Source: Protula sp. h YS-2021 (taxonomy: Eukaryota; Annelida; Polychaeta; Sabellida; Serpulidae). Taken from it: a stretch of DNA of 64,000 nucleotides. The stretch spans positions 15,006,836-15,070,835 of the forward strand of contig OX457032.1 of assembly GCA_949752745.1 (NCBI GenBank), in the 5' to 3' direction. The position numbers and the translations under genes were made by a program. Shown piece after piece: positions 55,626 through 64,000 of the stretch (position 1 is its first letter; each line of letters begins with the position of its first letter). The notes beneath the pieces were generated by a model that worked only from the letters and a program-made list of their open reading frames with translations, was not told the origin of the DNA and made no database searches.

Positions 55626-56297
55626 CGAAAACACAATCAGCCATGATAACAGTGTTTTCACGCAGACCGTTAAGAACACATTTTCACAAGCAACATGCAG
55701 TCTGTCGATTAGTCATATAGTTTTGCTTCGTTATGTGCTACTAGCGAAGAGTAATTCCATGACGGTTTATTTTACGCCTCTTCGATTTTGCTCGAGGACA
55801 TCGCAGGTTGAAAAGTGTCACATGTTCACCACATGCTGGTTATGAAAAGGAAAGATGGTTTATCGTAAGATATATGTTCACATTGTCACTATATTTTCCC
55901 ACATGTAAAATGTAGTGTGTTAAACATATGTTAACAATGTGGTTCATCATACAACAATACAAAAATGATCATGTGCTTCACTTACACTTTGCTAAGAAAT
56001 GATTGTTATACCGCATCCACTATCAATCAAATATTATAGCATTTTTGGAAACACCAACGATGTATGGTTAGCACATGATAACGATTTATAGTAAACGTTT
56101 ATGTTCATGTGATAAACAAAAGTCAAGTTAACATATCTTAATAACTTTGTGAGCATATGTTAGAGCTGTGTTTTACTGTGCTGCGGGCACATGTTTGGTG
56201 ATGATTACTGATGAATGACAAGTAAAGGTTGTTAAAGACTGAAATTTTGTAGATCAGTTATAGATGTACGCGTCTTAATCAAAGCTTAGGTAGCAGT

Positions 56298-59200
56298 ATG
56301 AAACCCTATGGACCTGAGGGCACAGCACATTATGGAAAGACAGTAACGATTCAGTATGATATAGCAGAAGGTTCCACACCCACAGTACTGCAAGCTTTAG
56401 GTAATATGAATTTTAAAACCTGTATGAATCCGCATGTATTTGTGAAAATAGCAAGACAATGCAGTCAAGTGAAAATATTTTAAAAATGGCAAAATTTCAT
56501 TTAAATTAGGTTACAATTATAAACAGTATTACAAAATTCACTCCATTTATGAATAAAACATAAAAACAGATTCCAGTCTAAATATTTGATAAAAATTCCG
56601 CTTAATATCTTTACAGAATACATGTTTTTACAATCAACTGTTGAGAATGCCGTTACAATATGCGATTACGGCACGGCCGATGGAAGCGTTTCCATGACGC
56701 TCATGGCGAAAATAATAGGCTAAGTTTCTTTTGCCAAAATAGAACAAAAAGACATACATTGCTTGGAACTGCGGCATGTACAATAACTTTACAAGAAAAT
56801 GTGGTTTCAAAATAATCCTATGAACTTTTGCATATTTGTACTTCTGTGTAGGAATCTTTTGTGTATTTTGTACAAATAACTTTTATAGCTAAATTTATAA
56901 TTAAACTTTTATAATTTAATTTGTTATACAACAATTATTTCACAACAATTGTTGTCTTATCTAAGTGTCTGTTGTTGACAGATATATTGTTAGATTTATT
57001 TACAATAAATAGATTTGTTGTCTGCCAGCGTTTGCCATTTTACGCTGTAAGTGAATTCTACGGGATTTTAAAGGCATATCTCGCCAAACAGAACACTTGT
57101 CGTCGGCATCAACTTCAATTTTATTTTTATTGAATGCATATTACGAAGATGGCATTTTAATTTTAATTTTTAAAATGTTTCCATTTTCTATTGCAGACTG
57201 TTTAAAGCAGAGATTTGGCGAAGAGCAAGAAGTGCAAATATTCTACGAAGATCAGCCCACTAACGATTACAAGTCATTGTTTCATATATTACATGGTACT
57301 GCTTTCTTTTGAAATTTTTCCGTTTTATTGTTGTTCCAAGTTTATTTGTATCATTTTAAGTACTTTCAGTAAGTCAGCCTTGTATCAGAATTTCCAATCA
57401 TTTGTTGAAGTGTTGCATAACTACTAGTTATTTCGGAGCTAGATTTCGTATGCGTTACTTTTGTTAATCTACCTTACTTTTGACGATTTGCAGTAGAAAA
57501 TGGGGTTTTATAAAACCTATGATCTGCCGAAAAGTTTTGGCGTTTTCAAATTATTCCTGCAGAAACCACAGTTGTATAAATTAAAGTTACAACTTGTTAC
57601 AGCTTGCCCTTATTTTTATTTATTATTTATTTAATCAAATAATGGCTAAAGGAATGCATTCACACAGACACTTGTAAATCAGCGTAACTTAAACACCTCT
57701 AAGGATGACATTTTGCAATATCTCAAGTTATATTAAAAGTGTCATTTACAGATTACTTTTTTATTTAGAGATAGCTTCATCTATTCTAGATGTTTGAACT
57801 AATTTTGCAATTATCTGTAAATACATGTATCTGTGCGTGCTTAAAGATATCTCCAAAAACTAAACAATGTCAAACAACATTCAATAAAGACTAATAGGAT
57901 CTTTGGGAATGACAAAAGGACATTTGTTACAGCAAAAACAATGTTTAGAACAAATTGTGACAGTGAATTCAGCACCTTGCGCTTTCCTTATAATGTGATA
58001 CTATTAACGTGCTGGATATGAAATTTCAATTTTAACTATCGGTCCCTCACTATGCATTGAAACGAGCTCCATACAAACAACAAGCCTAAGCATTCCTACA
58101 CGTTGCGGCCCGAATGCAGACAAATACTGTAAGGCATTACAATTTATTTTTCTCACATTTACATTATCATGTGAATGGCCGTTTAGTCGTCAGACAGGCA
58201 TGAGATAAAGAGTATTTTATTGAACCACTGTGTCAGAGTTGATATCCTGTCTGATGTAATTTTCTGCAATGCGTTCTTTTAAATAACACTAACCTTTCAG
58301 CGACAACTTGTGATATGTTCAGAATGACTGCTTTAGGGTTCTATGCACAGAGATTTCTTGTGAGTACATTCATATAGTTAATTTGTCAGCAAAACTCAAC
58401 AGATATTATCTTTATTTATATAAATATTGTGTTTTAGAAAGTTCCAACAGTTACTTAAAGTCAAGGACTGGAGTTTTTGTATCAGCGTGCTCCACAGAGT
58501 TTTACTCACGGTGTTTCCCAAAAAACACTATTCATTTTGGCCTTTGTACAACAGCACTGCATTGGCTTTCTTACAGGTAAAACAATAAACATTACAACTG
58601 CACATAAAACAAAAGTTGTGTCCAATGAGAATATAACTACGAAAAAGTTGCATAAACCGTAGTTTTATAAAACCGACAATCTAACGAAACAAGTGCTCGT
58701 GGTTATGCAGGTATTCTCTCTCAAATCACAAACCTAATTTCGAGCCAATAATGTTTTGTAGTTGCTATCTTTGATCAAGGAGAGCACTGATATTCATTGC
58801 ACTTATATATTGAAAAGCTGTATGAATAGAATTGCCGCTTACAAAGACAGCTCAACCGGACAGCAGAAGAACACAGTTTCTACATTTACAGCATAAACTG
58901 TGTCACTGGTTACCACCCTGAGAGGTCAATAAACGTGATTTCTTTTAAATAAAAAATAAATACATCTTTCAGTAAATAAATCTTTCTGCATGTGAACTTC
59001 CTTTTTTTCTTCAAGTTTAAAATCAAATAATTTCATAATTTCAGACCATGTGGCAAGAGACCATGGTTCTGTTACATGGACCCTGGATGCAGCAAGGCCG
59101 ACGAACAGCTATTTGCAGCTGTTGCAAAAGACGATTACAACCGGTTTTTGATTCACCGATCACAAGAGTTACGGAAAGGTATCAATTTATGGTCAACTTG

Positions 59201-62200
59201 ATATATCATGGGTTGGAGCACTTTGAATTCAGTATGAATATTTAACAAGACACATGGCTATTTTCATGGAGTAACATAAATTATTGAACAAATAATTGAA
59301 AAGTGAAAATTGTATTCTCCTTTTTTATTACCGTATCAAGAGATACCGGGAGTTTCCGAAAAGAAGCTCCCCCCATATAAAAGCCCCGGGGCTCTTATTA
59401 GGAAACTGTTTCGCAATAGAAGCCCTGGGGCTTCTATTTGGAGTTAACATAAAGACCTGAAAAAATCGTTTCCTAATAAAAGCCCCCTCTTTCCCTGCAA
59501 GTCTTTTTAGAACTCGTGTTTACTCGCAATGCAGATACGGTGCACTTAATCCTTAGATATGAGGCAGCCACTAGACATGTTCTGCGTCGTTGCTTATTCC
59601 TGTGCTTCGCACAAGGCAACCCCTCTCCTCCCCACTTTGCCGATTTTTTTAAACTACCGTTGTTTTTGTGTGTTTTCTTATTTTTTGCGGATATCCGCAG
59701 CATGTAGTGCTTTAATAAATTTTCTTTTTTTTCCAATAAAAACTTATCGACAACCGCCCCCCCATCCAAAAAATAGAAGCCCCGGGGCTCTGTTTCCTAA
59801 TAGAAGGAAACTGTTTCCTAATAGAAGCCCCGGGGCTTCTATTTGGTCTCTAAATGAGCGCCTGAAATTGGGCAGTTTCCAAATAGAAGCCCTGGGCTTT
59901 TTCGGAAGCCCCCGGTACGTCTTTTCTTAAATCTGTGTGCTCATTATTTGAAGCATGAGTGATGAACTCTTTGTGAAGCAGTTAATTTCAATTACGATTT
60001 TAAATTTCTATTACCATTTTACAATTATTGAAATTGACCATATAGACAAAACTGGTTTTAATTATTTTTCCATTAATCACCATAATTTAATAAAATACTA
60101 TTTTTATATAATTTATCTTTAGATAGTTCATGTTTTCATATATATTGTACTTTCTGGACCGCAAATAATTTCTCATATATTCTCAATAAAATTTCACCTT
60201 TATCTAATATATCATTAGGATGCTTCTAGTTTCGCACAATGTATAATGTTTCAAATATAAGTAAACTGTACCATTTTGGCTGATAATTTTACCTGTACAA
60301 TGGACATCAATTGATTGTTCACATTTTCCCATGTATTTTATTGGCAGGAGGGCAACTTGTAATTTCTCACTGTAATTTTGGACATTTGACCACTACTGCG
60401 AGAACAGATCGCGACATAAAATGGTGGCAAAGTACTTTTCCCTCACAAGTCAACAAATGTTGGAAAAACTTACTGCATGATGCAATCATAACGCAGGTGC
60501 CTAACCCTCATAGTTAAATTCACCTTTTTGCGGTACTTGGAGAATGTGTGGGATATTATTACATCTGACATCAATGATATATTTCAATTAAATATTACCG
60601 AAAAGAAAATCCAATATTTAATATAGGCTTCTGTCTAGAAGAAAGGAACTGTCTAGTAACATCAAATTATGTCGTTTTAAAATGTCAATTAGTTTTAATT
60701 AATAAAAAAGCATTTGGGTTCAAGACTGCAATGCTGTTTTAGCATTCCATTGTAAATTATTTTGGAATAAATAATACATTTTTGAATATTCGACGCTTGT
60801 TGTCATTCAGAACTCTCTGTTTTTATTCCGATATGTAACCACATAACAATAAATTTATCTGTGCATTTCAAAGCAAACAATAGCTTGATATTTCTATTGT
60901 ATTTGACTTAACTTCAAACAAGTGAAAAACTTACTTTACATCAGTCTTTATATATTTTTCTCTGTTTTTTTATTTCAACGTTATGGCTAAAGATAGGAAA
61001 GCTTATAACATAATTTCGACAGTTACTAAGGCATTAATTGTGTGAAGAATGTATATGCTTTCAAATTTGTAACAGCGCAGTTGGCATTATGGATAACACA
61101 AACAAAACATACACAAATTAGAACAAAATACTTTGTTTTACTCACATCTCTATAGATTCATTGGAATTACGACAGCTCGTTTCAATAAGCCCTAATTGGC
61201 TAATTTATAAATTACATGTTTTACAATTCTGTTTTCCGCAAGAAAGCTATAAGCTATTTGTAGCTATATTTTTGCAGGAAGAATTTGAATCAGCTGTTAT
61301 GCTAGTCTACTGTAGGTCAAGTGAAGAACTGTCTGCCCCTTTCCATGATGAGACCTCGGAAGTTTATATGGCCGGTTTAAGGCTTGTGTCCATTGAAACC
61401 AAATTTGTTCCTTGTTCTTTCCAGGCTAAGTCGGCAAACAAAGGTCAGTTCTTCGTTAAAAAAAGGAAAGACGGAACCAAATATGTCGAATCTCAAACGT
61501 ATTCATAAAGCACTTTAAAAATATAAATAAGGTCACAAACCATCCAGACCGAAGGTTTCTTTCTTCCTTTAATATTATCCTTTTAGGCGACAGAAATTAT
61601 TAGTAAAGCAATGAGGTAAAGGCAGTAAAGAATATCACATTGTTTGGCCCCTGCCAAAGAAAGCACAAATTCAAATCTGAAATAAGAGATTCAGATTGCA
61701 TGCAAAATTTCTATCATCTATCTAAGCGCATAGATTCCGTTGGTACGGTTAGAGAGGCAGGGTAACTTCCTTTTCAGATGTTAAACTTTTCACAAAAAGG
61801 TTCAATCTCTTCAGATCAATACTTTAAAAAGTCCAAGATAATCTCGTTTCAAGCAATAAAAACTAATGTTTTCAAACCCCAAAGTGCTTTATTGGGAGGG
61901 CAGAAAACCACACAGAGAAAACCTTTTCTGAATTAACAAAATTGACTAAATTATAACTTACCTTGCTTTACTTTCTTATAACATGCTGACTATTTGGTTA
62001 ATCAGCGAATTGGGTACTTTGTGTAAAACGGTAAAGATATCATTCAGACAGCACGCATACAAAAATTGAGCCAATTATATTTCAAGCCAGGGTCCTGGAC
62101 ATCATGGTGCTTACTGATCCTGTGAAAAGTCAAATTATGTTGTAAAATGTGCAATATGGTGGCTTATTCACCTGTGGACATTAGGTTTAACTCGACGTGA

Positions 62201-62911
62201 TGATTTTATAACTAAGATTTTACCAACATTGCAATCGAACTAGAGTTCCTGATTGTAGGACAAAGTTGACATAATATGACTATTTTGTTAATCAGTTAAA
62301 CGGTATAAGGCACAAATGCTAAATTGTAAATGTACTTTTGCTAACATTGGGTAAAAATAGTAGCAACTTTTGACAAAAATGATGGCATATGACAAATTTT
62401 GTCGCATCAATGCCATTTTATTTATCTTTTTGAAGACCTACCAGAAAACAAATATTTTTTTAATTATCTCATACAATCAATACCTTAAATTAATTTTATT
62501 TGATCAACACAGAACGCTTTAATCAATTATATTTGATCAAAATGTGAATTGCATTATAAGAAAAGAAATACTATATGAATTATAGTTAAAAAATATTGGC
62601 TATGTTATAGCTGATTTTATTAAACAATTCGTGTCTTGATAAATGTTAGTCAAATTATGTAATTAATAATACAGTCTCTTTGCGTTTTGTCATTAGATAG
62701 AAGAGAGCATGCACAAAAGTATGTGGAATCATTGCGAGCTTCCCTAAACTCGACGTTTTTGGATGCCTTAGGTAAGGAACGCTCTTCTAGTGAAAAACAG
62801 AACATTTTGGACAAACTCTTCCTCATCTACGAAGACAATGTTACAAAACAGCCTGAAGATCACGCACTTAATGTTGTCGTTCATTATGTGCATATCCGGA
62901 AAGAAAATTAA
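56298..62911 (+). CDS. SABATH-type SAM-dependent carboxyl methyltransferase, eight exons, 368 residues
   Basis: Exons 56298-56400, 56617-56718, 57197-57295, 58438-58576, 59045-59178, 60348-60496, 61278-61443 and 62697-62911 join in frame (1107 bp). The length fits the family's usual 350-390. Family features in order: DYGTADGSVSMTLM (SAM-binding motif I region), FYEDQPTNDYKSLF (matching the SABATH NDFN-type motif), RCFPKNTIHFGLCTTALHWL (matching the SABATH LFP...LHF...S.HWLS signature), GGQLVISHCNFG and the C-terminal helical cap. SABATH enzymes methylate carboxylates of small molecules and are best known from plants. The substrate here is unknown. The intron after exon 2 needs a GC donor (ATAATAG|GCTAAG), since the only nearby GT would include a stop. 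The start codon is the first in frame, 10 bases after a GTAGCAG. AATAAA at 63450 may end the transcript. Introns 5 and the 3' flank hold related TIR elements. Confidence 0.82.
59344..59917. mobile_element. 574-bp TIR element with phrase-built ends (aatagaagccccggggctt) in methyltransferase intron 5
   Basis: Left end TACCGGGAGTTTCCGAAAAG; right end reversed TACCGGGGGCTTCCGAAAAA. Each side carries several copies of the near-palindromic phrase AGAAGCCCCGGGGCTTCT joined by gtttcctaat. There is no transposase. The host intron is between exons 5 (ends 59178) and 6 (starts 60348). Confidence 0.82.
61504..62696. other. Methyltransferase intron 7
   Basis: AT-rich, no repeat or exon recognised. Donor GTCAGT at 61444, acceptor TCATTAG before 62697. 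Confidence 0.5.
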
Positions 62912-63030
62912 CAGTGTCAATTAATTTTATTGAAACCATTTTATGATTTTTTCTTGGAAACAAGATGTAAACTATGAAGCATTTAGGTAAAGATATAGCG
63001 ATGTGTTATGTGTGGAAATCATACCACAGC

Positions 63031-63302
63031 ACCTGGAGTTGCCGAAAAGAAACCCCTACATAGAAGGTCCGGACTTCTATTCGGAAACAGTTTCCCAAAA
63101 GAGCACCAGTTTATTTTGTTTTCTTGTTTTTATTGAGCAACAACAGATTGAATTTCGCGAAATAATAATAGACGTCCTGGGGCTTATATATGGAAACAGT
63201 TTCCGAATTGAAGCCCCCGGGCTCCAATTTGGTTTCAGTATGAGAGTAGCAGTGTCGAGTTTCAGTTTAGAAGCCCAGGGCTTCTTTTTGGAAACTTCTG
63301 GT
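63031..63302. mobile_element. 272-bp TIR element of the 59344 family, in the methyltransferase 3' flank
   Basis: Left end ACCTGGAGTTGCCGAAAAGA; right end reversed ACCAGAAGTTTCCAAAAAGA. The interior again has gaagcccccgggctcc and ggaaacagtttccgaatt phrases. It is more degraded and shorter than the 59344 element. If AATAAA at 63450 is used, it lies in the 3'UTR. Confidence 0.75.
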
Positions 63303-63449
63303 AGTATGTATACCAGTCCAAAATAATGTTGGTTGGTGTAGGTGGAGGCTTGAATTTCTGGTAATGAAAGCTGCCAACATTCTATGTTGAGATTTTGTTA
63401 TTATTTGATTATTGTCATTTTGATTTGATTATATAACACCCGTGAGCGC

Positions 63450-63455
63450 AATAAA
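63450..63455 (+). terminator. Candidate polyadenylation signal of the methyltransferase gene
   Basis: AATAAA, 539 bases after the stop codon and followed by a second partial match (taataaag). It is the first clear AATAAA after the gene's stop that I noticed. Confidence 0.4.
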
Positions 63456-63729
63456 GTTAATAAAGTTTTAACTATATCAATATCCTGGATGTTGTGCACT
63501 TAATTCTTTATGCCAACACATGTTTAATATAATGATAATAGCAACTAGACCGTATTTCCCTACACGTAGCGAAATGGTACCCACTTGCAAGGGCAGAGAC
63601 ACAACATATTTGGTCAAAGACACATTTTTCAGTGTTTCAACATAATTGTCAGCTTCCGGATTATTATCGAAGTGAATCGAAGTGAATATAATGTAACCTC
63701 ATTTTGGCACAGAAAATCAAATTCAGTTT

Positions 63730-64000
63730 TCCAACCGTTTTTGAGATACTGGTCAACTTGCAGTTTTTGACCTTGACCGTGATGGAGGAGGTCAAGATCA
63801 CCGAGGTACCTCTTATGCAACGTTGTTTAGGCTCAAAGGGTCGAAAATGAGCTCAAAATCGCTCTATCTCTAACCGTTTTCGAGATAATAGTCAACTTCC
63901 GGTTTTTGACCTTGACCGTGACCCAAAAGGTCAAGGTCACCGAGGTACCTCTTATGTAACGTCGTTTAGGCCCAAAGGGTCGAAAATGAGCTCAAAATCG
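63730..64000. repeat. Satellite block of the 54956 family, inverted orientation, cut by the window end
   Basis: Two units about 139 bp apart (gaggtacctcttatg at about 63803 and 63942) with cgaaaatgagctcaaaatcg, ccgttttcgagataat and gaccttgaccgtga. This is the reverse complement of the phrases at 54956-55625. Confidence 0.85.

Overview
This is animal nuclear DNA: AT-rich, with many short exons bounded by GT/AG signals, large introns, long microsatellites, and many terminal-inverted-repeat (TIR) transposon remnants. The gene content suggests an invertebrate, probably marine and possibly lophotrochozoan. I cannot place it further from the sequence alone. Four gene loci can be supported. (1) At 83-246 (+) is the last exon of an acid-sphingomyelinase-like phosphodiesterase. 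(2) At 2345-21121 (-) is a complete 21-exon TGFBRAP1/VPS3-type tethering-factor gene. I could chain every exon in frame to an 881-residue protein running from a CNH beta-propeller to a C-terminal zinc finger. (3) At 29697-35338 (+) is a six-exon APH-fold phosphotransferase, repeated as a 5'-truncated copy at 39070-44559 by a 9.3 kb direct tandem duplication (29762-39069 / 39070-48288). (4) At 56298-62911 (+) is an eight-exon SABATH-type carboxyl methyltransferase of 368 residues.

Layout. 0-0.25 kb: end of gene 1, tail to tail with TGFBRAP1. 0.25-21 kb: TGFBRAP1 and its 3' flank, whose introns hold minisatellites, a pogo-like element, a small MITE and a nested TIR element. 21-29.7 kb: no convincing gene, but a stray copy of TGFBRAP1 exon 3, a MITE, and a Mutator-like (MULE) element carrying a transposase fragment. 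29.7-48.3 kb: the duplicated phosphotransferase units. 48.3-56.3 kb: transposon-rich, no recognised gene. 56.3-63.5 kb: the methyltransferase gene. Blocks of one dispersed satellite lie on either side of it in opposite orientation.

The most unusual feature is in TGFBRAP1. Three tandem arrays lie exactly across exon-intron junctions. The exon 4 donor is present 5 times with a 57-58 bp period. The exon 8 donor is present 3 times with a 77 bp period. The exon 18 acceptor is present about 32 times with a 45 bp period. Each repeat contains a splice site plus adjoining exon and intron sequence, so the gene carries stacks of decoy splice sites. Exon 3 with both splice sites has also been copied upstream of exon 1. 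A second theme is a set of TIR elements whose ends are built from repeated short phrases, a different phrase in each family. One of them carries a MULE transposase fragment. The genes show no sign of acting in one pathway: endosomal tethering, a lipid-type phosphodiesterase, a small-molecule kinase-like enzyme and a small-molecule methyltransferase.
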